A DNA stretch of 64,000 bases. It comes from Saccharothrix deserti. GTDB taxonomy: Bacteria > Actinomycetota > Actinomycetes > Mycobacteriales > Pseudonocardiaceae. Under the pieces are notes generated by a model. That model ran no database searches, was not told the DNA's origin, and was given only the letters and a program-made list of their open reading frames with translations. Positions 1 through 7,567 of the stretch are shown here, piece after piece. Within the stretch, counting starts at the first letter, position 1. Every line of letters starts with the position of its first letter. Where the stretch lies: positions 252,955-316,954 of the forward strand of contig NZ_ML775962.1 of NCBI RefSeq assembly GCF_009769385.1. The letters are read 5' to 3'. The position numbers were made by a program, and so were the translations under genes.

Positions 1-417
1 GTCTACTACCACGTGAAACGCCTGGTCGAAGCCGGTCTGGTGACCCAGGTGAGCGAACGCCGGGTGCGCGGCATCAACGAGGGCGTGTACCAGGCCAGCG
101 CGCGCTCGTACTGGCTGTCGCCGGGGCTGGTCGGCCGCCTCGGGCTGCGCCGGGCGCAGGACGAGTTGAGCCTGGGATACCTGCTGGACCTCGTGGAGCA
201 GGTCCAGGCGGACATCGCGGGCCTCGATCGGACGCGGCCCGAACTGCCGTCGCTGGGCGTGTCCGGCGAGATCCGGGTGCGGCCCGACCAGCGGCAGCAG
301 TTCTTCGACGACCTCAAGACGACTTTGCAGGACCTGTTCAGCCGCTACGGCGGCGCGGAAGGGGACGCCTTCCGCCTTGCCGTGGCGTGCTACCCGAAGG
401 AGGAGACCGATGAGTGA
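1..417 (+). CDS. ArsR-type winged-helix regulator (5' end outside window)
   Basis: The frame is open from base 1 (VYYHVKRLVEAGLV...), so the N-terminus lies before the window. The visible start is the end of a winged-helix recognition helix: YYHVKRL followed by a wing-like VTQVSERRVRGI. This is typical of ArsR/PadR-like regulators. The rest is an effector or dimerisation region without a recognised motif. Its TGA stop lies inside the start of the next gene (8-nt overlap), so the two are probably translationally coupled. Pairing an ArsR-like regulator with an SRPBCC protein is a common actinobacterial arrangement. Subfamily is uncertain because the N-terminus is missing. Confidence 0.75.
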   Translation, partial: VYYHVKRLVEAGLVTQVSERRVRGINEGVYQASARSYWLSPGLVGRLGLRRAQDELSLGYLLDLVEQVQADIAGLDRTRPELPSLGVSGEIRVRPDQRQQFFDDLKTTLQDLFSRYGGAEGDAFRLAVACYPKEETDE

Positions 418-1303
418 GACCGTGGTCCTTCGCGTCCGCACCACCGCGCCCGCCGACCGCGTGCGGCAGGCGTTCACCGACGCGGACGAGCTGAGCACCT
501 GGCTGGCCGAGCACGCCGCCGTCGAACCACCCGACCGGTTCGAGTTCTGGGGCAGGTACACGCCGGAGGGCGACGTGCCGCACCAGACGCTGCGGCACCT
601 GGACGACCGGTCGCTGCGGTTCGACTGGCGGGTCGGCGGCGAGGGCACCACCGTCGAGATCGGCTGGGCCGCCGGGGAAGGCGACACCGAGGACGGCGGC
701 GACACGATCGTCACGCTCTCGCAGAGCCACTTCCCGGGCTGGCAGGCGGCCGTGGCGGAGAGCAGCGTGCTCGGCTACCTGTACACCTACTGGGCGTTGT
801 CGCTGGCGAACCTGGTCGACCACGTCGAAGGCCGTCCGCTCACCCAGAAGGTCGATTTCAGCACGACCGAGATGCGCGGCGAGGTGCTGATCGGCGCGCC
901 CGTCGAGGCGGTGGCCCGGTCGCTGGTCGACGCGGAGGAGTACTCGCGGTGGTTCGGCGCGAAGATCGACATCGAGGCGTGGGAGGGCGGTCGGGTCGCC
1001 ATGGGCGGCTTCGACATGAACCCGGAGCCCGCGAAGGTGGTCGACTTCGAGCCCGGCAGGCGGATGGGCATCGACTGGGGCGGCATGGTGTCGACCTGGG
1101 AACTCGCCGAGTCCGGCGGCGGCACGCGGCTGACGTTCGTGCAGAGCGGGTTCGACACCGGTCAGCCGCCGTACGGCGCGTGGGCGGGCTGGCTGTCGGG
1201 CGTGGCGGAGCTGCGCCGGTACCACGAGCTGGCCGACTGGCGGCCGATCTGGCTCCAGCCGGACGTGCCCGGACTGCCCGAGGGCATGCTCACCGAGGGC
1301 TGA
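410..1303 (+). CDS. SRPBCC (START/AHSA1-like) protein with two tandem domains
   Basis: This 297-aa protein looks like two SRPBCC/Bet v1-type ligand-binding folds in tandem. The first (about residues 1-145) begins with the AHSA1-like pattern TTAPADRVRQAFTDADELSTWL. The second (about 150-280) repeats it as IGAPVEAVARSLVDAEEYSRWFGA. The ATG at 410 overlaps the upstream regulator by 8 nt, and this start leaves a clean family-like N-terminus. There is no signal peptide or membrane segment, so it is cytoplasmic. Ligand and function are unknown. The regulator-SRPBCC pairing suggests co-regulation by the ArsR-like protein. Confidence 0.8.
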   Translation: MSETVVLRVRTTAPADRVRQAFTDADELSTWLAEHAAVEPPDRFEFWGRYTPEGDVPHQTLRHLDDRSLRFDWRVGGEGTTVEIGWAAGEGDTEDGGDTIVTLSQSHFPGWQAAVAESSVLGYLYTYWALSLANLVDHVEGRPLTQKVDFSTTEMRGEVLIGAPVEAVARSLVDAEEYSRWFGAKIDIEAWEGGRVAMGGFDMNPEPAKVVDFEPGRRMGIDWGGMVSTWELAESGGGTRLTFVQSGFDTGQPPYGAWAGWLSGVAELRRYHELADWRPIWLQPDVPGLPEGMLTEG

Positions 1304-1332
1304 GGCGGTTGATCGTCCGCCGTCCCGGGTAG

Positions 1333-2190
1333 GTGGGACGGGTGGCCGACTTCACGCTGAGCAGGATCGACACGGGCGACGCGGAACTGCGGGTGAGCCA
1401 CGGCGGTTCCGGGCCGCCCGTGCTGCTGCTGCACGGCCACCCGCGCACCCACACCACGTGGCGGCACGTCGCGCCGCTGCTCGCCGCGGACCACACCGTC
1501 GTGTGCCCCGACCTGCGCGGCTACGGCGAGTCGTCCAAGCCGGAGACGACGCCCGACCACGCGCCGTACTCGAAACGGGCGATGGCGCGCGATCTCGTCG
1601 CCCTCATGCGCTCGTTGGGGCATGGGCGGTTCGCCGTGGTCGGGCACGACCGCGGCGGGTACGTCGCCACCCGGCTCGCGCTGGACCACCCGGACCTGGT
1701 CACGCACCTCGTCGCGCTGGACGTCGTGCCGATCGGGTCGGCGCTGGCCCGCTGCGGCGCGGAGTTCGCCCGGAGCTGGTGGCACTGGTTCTTCCTGGCC
1801 CAGCCCGAGGTGCCGGAACGGGTCATCTGCGCCGACCCCGACGCCTGGTACCGCACCGACCGCAGGCCGGTGGACGACGACACCCTGCGCGCCATGCACG
1901 ACCCGGCGACCGTGCACGCCATGGTCGAGGACTACCGCGCCGGCCTCGGCGTCGACCGCGCGCACGACGACGCGGACCTCGCCGCCGGCCGGCGCGTCCG
2001 GTGCCCGGTGCTGGTCCTGTGGGCGGAGGGTGATGATCTGCCGACCCTCTACGGCGACGTGCTGGGCGTCTGGCGGGACTGGGCGGACGACCTGCGTGGC
2101 CACGGCATGAAGTCCGGGCACCACCTGGCGGAGGACGTGCCGCGGGAATTGGCGGCGGAGTTGCGCGGGTTCCTGCGGGCGGCCGGCTGA
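1333..2190 (+). CDS. Alpha/beta hydrolase, haloacetate-dehalogenase-like
   Basis: A 285-aa alpha/beta hydrolase. HGHPRTHTTW gives the oxyanion loop. GHDRGG carries an aspartate nucleophile, as in fluoroacetate and haloacetate dehalogenases, rather than serine. LDVVPIG supplies the probable acid, and the C-terminal SGHHLAEDVP supplies the catalytic His. The cap-region phrase WHWFFLAQPEVPERVI is also characteristic of the fluoroacetate-dehalogenase branch. Epoxide hydrolases share the Asp nucleophile, so substrate is inferred. The start is GTG 1333, or an in-frame GTG at 1342. It lies 29 nt after the SRPBCC gene and may be cotranscribed. Confidence 0.8.
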   Translation: MGRVADFTLSRIDTGDAELRVSHGGSGPPVLLLHGHPRTHTTWRHVAPLLAADHTVVCPDLRGYGESSKPETTPDHAPYSKRAMARDLVALMRSLGHGRFAVVGHDRGGYVATRLALDHPDLVTHLVALDVVPIGSALARCGAEFARSWWHWFFLAQPEVPERVICADPDAWYRTDRRPVDDDTLRAMHDPATVHAMVEDYRAGLGVDRAHDDADLAAGRRVRCPVLVLWAEGDDLPTLYGDVLGVWRDWADDLRGHGMKSGHHLAEDVPRELAAELRGFLRAAG

Positions 2191-2349
2191 GCGGTCTGTG
2201 CGGGCTGTGCGGTGTGGGCGTCACGTGGCGGAGGGCGTTTCGTGGGAACCAGGCCGCCGAACTGCGGTTGTCCGTCTCGGCAATCGGCTGAACGGACCAT
2301 TCATCCGCGTTGCGGGCGGGGATGGCGTCACCGGGCGTTCGTCCGGGGT

Positions 2350-2361
2350 TAGGGTTCCCGT
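2350..2361 (+). promoter_or_regulatory. Leaderless-type promoter of pafB
   Basis: TAGGGT at 2350-2355 fits the actinobacterial -10 pattern TAnnnT and ends 6 nt before the GTG start at 2362. No Shine-Dalgarno sequence precedes the GTG. Transcription would therefore start on or very near the start codon, giving a leaderless mRNA. Confidence 0.45.
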
Positions 2362-3348
2362 GTGGCCATCGCACGTGCCGAACGGCTCGTCAACCTGGTG
2401 CTCTGCCTGCTCTCGACCCGGCAGTACCTGACCGCCGAGCGCATCCGCGCCATCGTCCCCGGCTATGCCGACGCCGCGACGGACGAGGCGTTCTTCCGCA
2501 TGTTCGAACGCGACAAGACAGAGCTGCGCGATCTCGGCGTGCCGCTGGAGACAGGCCGCAGCGCGGGCTTCGACGCGATCGACGGGTACCGCATCGCCCG
2601 CCGGGACTACGAACTCGGCGACATCGACCTGGAGCCGGACGAGGCCGCCGCCGTCGCGCTGGCCGCCCGGCTGTGGGACTCGCCGCAGTTCACCGGTGCC
2701 GCGCACGGCGCCCTGATCAAGCTCCGCGCCGCGGGCGTGGACGTCGACCAGGACGTCCACGTGCCGGTCGAGCCGAAGGTCCGCACCAGCGAACCCGCGT
2801 TCCCGCCGCTGCTGGCGGCCGTCCAGGAGGGGCGCGTGGTCGAGTTCGACTACCGCCGCCCGGTGCCGGTCGAGGTGCGCACCCGCACCGTAGAGCCGTG
2901 GGGCGTCGTCGCCTGGCGCGGCCGGTGGTACCTCGTCGGCCACGACCGCGACCGGAACGCGCCGCGCTGCTTCCGGCTGTCCCGGATCGTCGGCGACGTC
3001 CGCGTCGTCGGCAAGCCCGGCGCGGTGCAGCGGCCGGACGAGATCGACCTGCTGTCGTTCGTGGCCCGCACCCAGCCCGTCACCGACCAGGGCGTGGCCA
3101 CCGCCAAGCTGTGGGTGGCCAGGGGGCGTGCGCAGGGCGTGCGCAGGCGGGCGACGGTCGTCGGCACGCAGGAGTTCGACGGCGAGCCGGGCGACGTGCT
3201 GGAGATCGAGCTCCGGTTCCCCGACTCGGCGGCGGGGTGGATCGCCGGGTTCGGCCCGGACGTGGTGGTGTTGGAGCCCGAAGTGCTGGCCAAGACGGTG
3301 CGGGAGAAGCTGCTGGGCGCGCTGCGCGGTGCGGGGGTGCGCGCGTGA
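2362..3348 (+). CDS. pafB: PafB, WYL-domain DNA-damage transcription activator subunit
   Basis: A 328-aa protein, close to mycobacterial PafB. It has an N-terminal winged helix (residues 1-75; RAERLVNLVLCLLSTRQYLT, then FERDKTELRDLGVPLETG), a WYL domain in the middle (about 140-230) and a WCX C-terminal domain. In mycobacteria PafB and PafC act as a heterodimer that activates the LexA-independent damage response at RecA-NDp promoters, and the WYL domains bind single-stranded DNA. The GTG start sits 6 nt after a -10-like TAGGGT. The gene overlaps pafC by 4 nt (GTGA). The proteasome genes that precede pafBC in many actinobacteria are not just upstream here. Confidence 0.93.
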   Translation: MAIARAERLVNLVLCLLSTRQYLTAERIRAIVPGYADAATDEAFFRMFERDKTELRDLGVPLETGRSAGFDAIDGYRIARRDYELGDIDLEPDEAAAVALAARLWDSPQFTGAAHGALIKLRAAGVDVDQDVHVPVEPKVRTSEPAFPPLLAAVQEGRVVEFDYRRPVPVEVRTRTVEPWGVVAWRGRWYLVGHDRDRNAPRCFRLSRIVGDVRVVGKPGAVQRPDEIDLLSFVARTQPVTDQGVATAKLWVARGRAQGVRRRATVVGTQEFDGEPGDVLEIELRFPDSAAGWIAGFGPDVVVLEPEVLAKTVREKLLGALRGAGVRA

Positions 3349-4316
3349 ACGCCGCCACCGACCGGCTGCCCCGGCTGCTCGCCCTCGTGCCGTACCTGCT
3401 CGCCCGGCCGGGCATCCCGATCGACGAGGTCGCGGCCGATTTCGAGGTGACACCGAAGCAGGTTCGCAAGGACCTCGAACTGCTGTGGATGTGCGGACTG
3501 CCCGGCTACGGCCCCGGTGACCTGATCGACCTGTCGTTCGAGGGCGACACGGTCACCGTCACGTTCGACGCGGGCATGAGCAGGCCACTGCGGCTGACCG
3601 CGGCGGAGGCGACGTCGCTGCTGGTGGCGCTGCGGGCGCTGGCCGAGACGCCCGGCGTCGCCGACCAGGCCGCCGTGCAGCGGGCGGTGGCGAAGATCGA
3701 GGCCGCGGTGGGGCAGGCGCAGCCCGCCGGGGTGGCAGTCGGCCTGGCCGTGCGGGAGGCGCCGGAGACGGCACGCGTGCGTGACGCGGTGTCGGACGGC
3801 GTCCTGCGTGGGCGCGCGCTGCACCTGCGCTACTACACGCCGTCGCGGGACGAGATCACCGACCGCGTGGTCGACCCGATGCGGATGCTGCTCGTGGAAG
3901 GCCGAAGTTACCTGGAGGCGTGGTGCCGCGCGGCGGACGGCGTGCGGCTGTTCCGGCTCGACCGGATCGACGCCGTGCGGGTGCTGGGCGAGCCCGCCGC
4001 ACCGCCGCCGCACGCCACACCCACCGACACATCGGAGGGGTTGTTCCAGCCGGACCCGTCGCAGCGGACGGCCGTGCTGGTGCTCGAACCGGACGGCCGC
4101 TGGGTGGCCGAGTACTACCCGACCGACGGGCTGGTGGAGTTGCCCGAAGGCCGGGCCAGGGTGCTCATGCGGTACGCCGACACCGCCTGGATGGTGCGGT
4201 TGCTGCTCGGATTGGGCGGCGAGGTGCACGTCGAGCAACCGCCCGAACTCGTGGCCGAGGTCGCCCGACAGGCGGAGGCGGCGTTGCGCCGGGCGGATCA
4301 CCTCCCGGCAACCTGA
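3345..4316 (+). CDS. pafC: PafC, WYL-domain DNA-damage transcription activator subunit
   Basis: A 323-aa partner of PafB. It has an N-terminal HTH (about 5-60; LARPGIPIDEVAADFEVTP with KQVRKDLELLWMCGLPGYG), a central WYL domain (about 140-225; RYYTPSRDEITDRVVDP, then LEAWCRAADGVRLFRLDRID) and a C-terminal WCX extension. The GTG at 3345 forms a GTGA overlap with the pafB stop. This implies translational coupling and equimolar production, as expected for the heterodimer. A longer frame runs upstream but would overlap all of pafB, so the coupled start is preferred. Confidence 0.93.
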   Translation: MNAATDRLPRLLALVPYLLARPGIPIDEVAADFEVTPKQVRKDLELLWMCGLPGYGPGDLIDLSFEGDTVTVTFDAGMSRPLRLTAAEATSLLVALRALAETPGVADQAAVQRAVAKIEAAVGQAQPAGVAVGLAVREAPETARVRDAVSDGVLRGRALHLRYYTPSRDEITDRVVDPMRMLLVEGRSYLEAWCRAADGVRLFRLDRIDAVRVLGEPAAPPPHATPTDTSEGLFQPDPSQRTAVLVLEPDGRWVAEYYPTDGLVELPEGRARVLMRYADTAWMVRLLLGLGGEVHVEQPPELVAEVARQAEAALRRADHLPAT

Positions 4317-4322
4317 GCCAAG

Positions 4323-4334
4323 TACCGTAATGCC
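4323..4334 (+). promoter_or_regulatory. Leaderless-type promoter of the tatA-upstream gene
   Basis: TACCGT (4323-4328) fits TAnnnT and ends 6 nt before the GTG at 4335. No ribosome-binding site precedes that start. It may also drive tatA and tatC. Confidence 0.4.
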
Positions 4335-4601
4335 GTGCCGTACTTGCCGATCCTGGTGCTGATCCTGCTCGGGGTGGTCGTGCTCGTCGTGACCGGAATC
4401 CGAGTCATCGGATCGTTGCGTCGATTCCGCGCCGCAAGCACTCTGGTGGGTGACAGGGTCGGCGACGGTGTCGGTCTGCTGCGGGCGCGGTTCGCCGCGC
4501 TCGAGGTGGCCTTCGCCGAACGGCGTCCGGACCAGGCCCGTCAGGGCGAACCCCGCGTACCATCGGTGGACCGGGGGAGACAGGAGGATCACCGTGGGTA
4601 A
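4335..4601 (+). CDS. Small single-pass membrane protein upstream of tatA
   Basis: An 88-aa protein with one N-terminal membrane segment (about residues 4-22; [14 protein letters not shown]), a basic stop-transfer region ([13 protein letters not shown]) and a charged cytoplasmic tail. Its TAA stop lies 8 nt inside tatA, so the genes are probably cotranscribed. Position and topology suggest a small conserved actinobacterial protein tied to this locus. I do not recognise a named family and assign no function. Confidence 0.65.
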   Translation: MPYLPILVLILLGVVVLVVTGIRVIGSLRRFRAASTLVGDRVGDGVGLLRARFAALEVAFAERRPDQARQGEPRVPSVDRGRQEDHRG

Positions 4602-4944
4602 CCTCGGAGCTACTGAGCTGATCATCATCGCCGTGGTGATCATCTTGCTGTTCGGGGCGAAGAAGCTGCCCGACATGGCGCGTTCGCTCGGCCGCTCGGC
4701 CAAGATCCTGAAGGCCGAGACCAAGGGCCTGCGCGACGAGGACGACCAGTCGCAGGCGAACCAGCAGGGCACCACCGCGCAGCAGGTCCAGGCGCCGCAG
4801 CAGCTGCCGCCGGCCCAGCCGCAGGTCGCCCAGCCGCAGGTCGTCCAGCAGCCGGTCGCGCAGCCTCAGCCGGCGCAGCCGCAGGTCGCCCCGCCCATCG
4901 AGCAGTCCGGGCAGAACCTCCAGAACAAGCAGAACAGCAACTGA
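4594..4944 (+). CDS. tatA: Twin-arginine translocase subunit TatA
   Basis: A 116-aa TatA. The short N-terminal transmembrane helix ([20 protein letters not shown]) leads into the conserved [21 protein letters not shown] amphipathic region, and a Gln/Pro-rich acidic tail follows (about 50-116). TatA oligomerises to form the translocation path for folded proteins. The GTG at 4594 has a good ribosome-binding site (AGGAGG in 4581-4588), and starting here puts the family N-terminus first. tatC begins 41 nt downstream. The tail, built from Q-P-Q-V repeats, is longer than in many TatA proteins but is common in actinobacteria. Confidence 0.95.
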   Translation: MGNLGATELIIIAVVIILLFGAKKLPDMARSLGRSAKILKAETKGLRDEDDQSQANQQGTTAQQVQAPQQLPPAQPQVAQPQVVQQPVAQPQPAQPQVAPPIEQSGQNLQNKQNSN

Positions 4945-4985
4945 CGAGCCAACGCACCAACTAGAGCCGAAGGACGGTCCGCACG

Positions 4986-5984
4986 GTGGGGGCAAGTCCG
5001 GTCCGGTGGTGGTCCCAGCGCAGGGAGCGCCGCAAGGTCACGAGTCGTCGGAGCAACCCCGACGGCACCATGTCGTTGAAGGATCACCTCTACGACCTCC
5101 GGCACCGCCTCGGGCTGGCGCTGCTGTTCATCGCGTTCGGTGCGATCTTCGGCTTCTTCTGGTGGGGCTGGCACATCTTCGGGACGCCCAGTCTCGGCGA
5201 CATCGTCATCTCGCCGTACTGCGGCATCCCGGTGGCCGACCGGTTCAGCCAGAACGGCGAGTGTCAGCTGTTGCAGACCAAGCCGTTCGAGGCCTTCATG
5301 ATCCAGCTGAAGGTCGGCGCGGCGGCCGGCATGGTGATCACCGGCCCGCTGTGGCTGTACCAGGTCTGGCGCTTCATCGCGCCGGGCCTGTACGCCAAGG
5401 AACGCCGGTTCGCGGTCGTCTTCGTGGCCTGCGCGTCGGTGCTGTTCCTGCTCGGTGGGGCGCTCGCGTTCTACGTCGTGCCGCAGGGCCTGACGGTGCT
5501 GGTCGGCTTCGGCGCAGGCCAGTTCCTCACCGCGCTCTCCGGCGGTGACTACATCGACTTCGTGCTCACGCTGCTGCTGATCTTCGGCGTGAGCTTCGAG
5601 CTGCCGCTGATCGTGGTGATGCTCAACCAGGTCGGCATCCTCACCTACGACAAGCTCAGTCGTTGGCGGCGCGGCATCCTGTTCGGGTTGTTCATCTTCG
5701 CCGCGCTCGCGACACCGGGCACCGACCCGGTTTCGATGGTCGCGTTGGCGGTGGCGCTCACCCTGCTGTTCGAACTGGCCATCCAGATAGCCCGCATCCA
5801 CGACCGGCGGGCCGCGCGCAAGCGCAAGGACGAGGGCTTGGATGCCCTGTCCGACGACGAGGCCGCGCCGTTCGAGTACACGCCTTCCTCGATCGACGAC
5901 CCGGAGTCGAAGGACACGACCACGCCGGAGCCGGTGCCCGCACCGGAGCCGCCCGGACGTGTCCGCTACGACGACGCGACCTGA
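4986..5984 (+). CDS. tatC: Twin-arginine translocase subunit TatC
   Basis: A 332-aa TatC with six expected membrane segments between about residues 40 and 270. The signature MSLKDHLYDLRHRL precedes helix 1, and YQVWRFIAPGLYAKERRF is the conserved cytoplasmic loop that binds the RR signal peptide. The acidic Pro-rich C-terminal tail (about 275-332) is actinobacterial. TatC is the receptor for Tat substrates. One likely client in this window is the RR-lipoprotein dioxygenase at 48546-49358. The GTG 4986 start adds about 28 basic residues before the conserved MSLKDHL. An internal ATG there is an alternative. Confidence 0.95.
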   Translation: MGASPVRWWSQRRERRKVTSRRSNPDGTMSLKDHLYDLRHRLGLALLFIAFGAIFGFFWWGWHIFGTPSLGDIVISPYCGIPVADRFSQNGECQLLQTKPFEAFMIQLKVGAAAGMVITGPLWLYQVWRFIAPGLYAKERRFAVVFVACASVLFLLGGALAFYVVPQGLTVLVGFGAGQFLTALSGGDYIDFVLTLLLIFGVSFELPLIVVMLNQVGILTYDKLSRWRRGILFGLFIFAALATPGTDPVSMVALAVALTLLFELAIQIARIHDRRAARKRKDEGLDALSDDEAAPFEYTPSSIDDPESKDTTTPEPVPAPEPPGRVRYDDAT

Positions 5985-6029
5985 GCGACGGAATCCGAGC
6001 GACGCGACCTGACGCGTCGGCGGCCTTTG

Positions 6030-6043
6030 TAGGCTGCCCGACC
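6030..6043 (+). promoter_or_regulatory. Leaderless-type promoter of the lipid kinase
   Basis: TAGGCT (6030-6035) ends 8 nt before the ATG at 6044. The pepE promoter uses the same hexamer followed by the same GCCCG context, so the two signals support each other. Confidence 0.4.
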
Positions 6044-6970
6044 ATGGCGACGTCAACGCGGGCGGCCCTGCTGGTGTGTCCCGCCTCGGGCAAGGGCAGG
6101 GCGGCGCGCGTGGCGGGCACCGTCGCGGCACGGCTGCGCGACGTGGTCGACCGCCTCGACCTGCACGTGGCGTCCTCGGCGGAGGGCACGGCGGAGTCGG
6201 CGCGCCGGGCGGTGGCCGAGGGCGTGGACGTCCTGGTCGTCCTCGGCGGTGACGGCGGCGCGCACCTGGCCGTGCAGGCCTGCGCCCGGTCCGCGACCGC
6301 GCTGGCCGTGGTGCCCGCGGGCACCGGCAACGACCTGGCCAACGCGCTCGGCACGACCTCGGTGGACGACGTGGTGACCGCGTTGCGCGAAGGCACCCGC
6401 CGCACGTTCGACCTGGGACGTGTCGAGAACGGCCCCTGGTTCGCCACCGTGCTGTGCGCGGGGTTCGACTCGGCGGTCAACGAGCGGGCGAACGCGATGC
6501 GCCGGCCCGCCGGTCCTCGGCGCTACGACCTGGCGATCCTGGCCGAACTGGCGGCGCTGCGGCCCGAGCGGCTGGTGGTCGGGACCGAGGACGGCGTGGT
6601 GGAGATGGACGCGCTGCTGGTCGCGGTCGGCAACACGACCAGCTACGGCGGCGGCATCCCGGTGTGCCCGGACGCGTCGCCTGCCGACGGCCTGTTCGAC
6701 CTGACCGTGGTGGCGGCCGCACCACGGCGCACCCTGCTGCGGATGCTCCCCACGCTGCGCACCGGGCGGCACGTGGACCACCCGGCGGTGCGCACGTTCC
6801 GGGCGCGGTCCGTGCGGCTGTCCGGGCCGTCCTGGGTCGCCTACGCGGACGGTGAGCGGCTGGGCGCGGTGCCGTTGACCGCCACGTGCGTGCCCGGCGC
6901 GCTGACCGCCGTCACGGGTGCCGTCGAGCCCGTCGGCGTTGCCCCCGAGCCGGTCAGCGGTGCCGGCTGA
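6044..6970 (+). CDS. Diacylglycerol/sphingosine kinase-family lipid kinase
   Basis: A 308-aa member of the DAGK catalytic-domain family (DgkB/YegS-like). VLGGDGGAHLAVQA matches the GGDG nucleotide-binding motif at about residues 66-80. PAGTGNDLANALG is the conserved P-G-T-x-N-D motif, and VAVGNTTSYGGGIPVCPDAS is the typical second-lobe signature. It would phosphorylate diacylglycerol or a related membrane lipid using ATP. The ATG 6044 start is preferred because it follows a -10-like TAGGCT and begins just before the first beta strand. The stop overlaps the convergent gene by 17 nt. The gene interrupts the tatC-helY adjacency known from Mycobacterium. Confidence 0.85.
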   Translation: MATSTRAALLVCPASGKGRAARVAGTVAARLRDVVDRLDLHVASSAEGTAESARRAVAEGVDVLVVLGGDGGAHLAVQACARSATALAVVPAGTGNDLANALGTTSVDDVVTALREGTRRTFDLGRVENGPWFATVLCAGFDSAVNERANAMRRPAGPRRYDLAILAELAALRPERLVVGTEDGVVEMDALLVAVGNTTSYGGGIPVCPDASPADGLFDLTVVAAAPRRTLLRMLPTLRTGRHVDHPAVRTFRARSVRLSGPSWVAYADGERLGAVPLTATCVPGALTAVTGAVEPVGVAPEPVSGAG

Positions 6971-7439
6971 GCACGTCGCGCTTGCGCCACGAGGCGTGCG
7001 GCTCGGTCGTGCCCCGGTCGAACAGCCACCCGGCGACGGTCAGCACCCCGTTGGCCGCGTCCAACGGCGTGTCGTGCGCCGATTCGACGGTCTCGATCTC
7101 GTGCCTGCCGCAGTCCCGGATGGCGTCGCAGCGGACCGAGATCTCACCCTCCACCTGCCACGGAGGTGGAGGCGTGAGCACGTGGCGGTGCGGGTCGCGG
7201 GGCGGCGCCACGTGGACGTGGAAGGCCACCTCCTCGATCTCGGCGAGGCCGGAGAGACCCGCGTAGGGTGCGCCGGGCAGGTGGTCGAAGACCAGCCCGG
7301 TGCCCGGTCTGCCCAGGTGGTCGGCCAGCCGCTCGACCCGTGCCGCGGCCAGTCGCAGCACGTCGAGCACCGGGTCCACGTCGACCAGGTCGGGGAACAC
7401 CCACCGGAGGTCGCCCTCCGCCAACGGAATCGCCTCCAC
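6954..7439 (-). CDS. Conserved-looking hypothetical protein, 161 aa
   Basis: Read from GTG 7439 this gives VEAIPLAEGDLRWVFPDLVD and continues with LVFDHLPGAPYAGLSGLAEI, a beta-rich stretch, and a C-terminus ending in KRDVLSRHR. It has no signal peptide or membrane segment. I do not recognise the family. Third-position GC bias supports coding. The frame stays open upstream to 7574, but that part crosses the AT-rich intergenic region and the helY promoter, so the shorter start is chosen. It is divergent from helY and convergent with the lipid kinase. Confidence 0.55.
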   Translation of the reverse strand: MEAIPLAEGDLRWVFPDLVDVDPVLDVLRLAAARVERLADHLGRPGTGLVFDHLPGAPYAGLSGLAEIEEVAFHVHVAPPRDPHRHVLTPPPPWQVEGEISVRCDAIRDCGRHEIETVESAHDTPLDAANGVLTVAGWLFDRGTTEPHASWRKRDVLSRHR

Positions 7440-7538
7440 GGTTGACGAGTGTGCCGCATGACCTGTACCGATGGTCTTTATAGCTTCAGTGTTGATTAAA
7501 GAAGACGTTCCGCGGTCCGTCGCGGATCTGAAGCGATT

Positions 7539-7567
7539 TTGTCGGTGGGTTATGACAGCCTGGACAG
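7539..7567 (+). promoter_or_regulatory. RecA-NDp-like (PafBC-type) promoter of helY
   Basis: TTGTCGGTG (7539-7547), then 8 nt, then CAGCCT (7556-7561), then 6 nt to the helY GTG at 7568. The mycobacterial LexA-independent damage promoter is tTGTCRGtg-N8-TAnnnT. The upstream element matches fully and the hexamer differs at the first base (C for T). Spacing gives a leaderless start. The PafBC activator is encoded 4-5 kb upstream, so damage induction of helY is a reasonable inference. Confidence 0.5.

Noticed and set aside
2221-4775. Long minus-strand open frames opposite pafB and pafC
   Set aside because: High GC lengthens antisense frames. Their products are His/Arg/Pro-rich without motifs, while the plus strand shows clear PafB/PafC domains.
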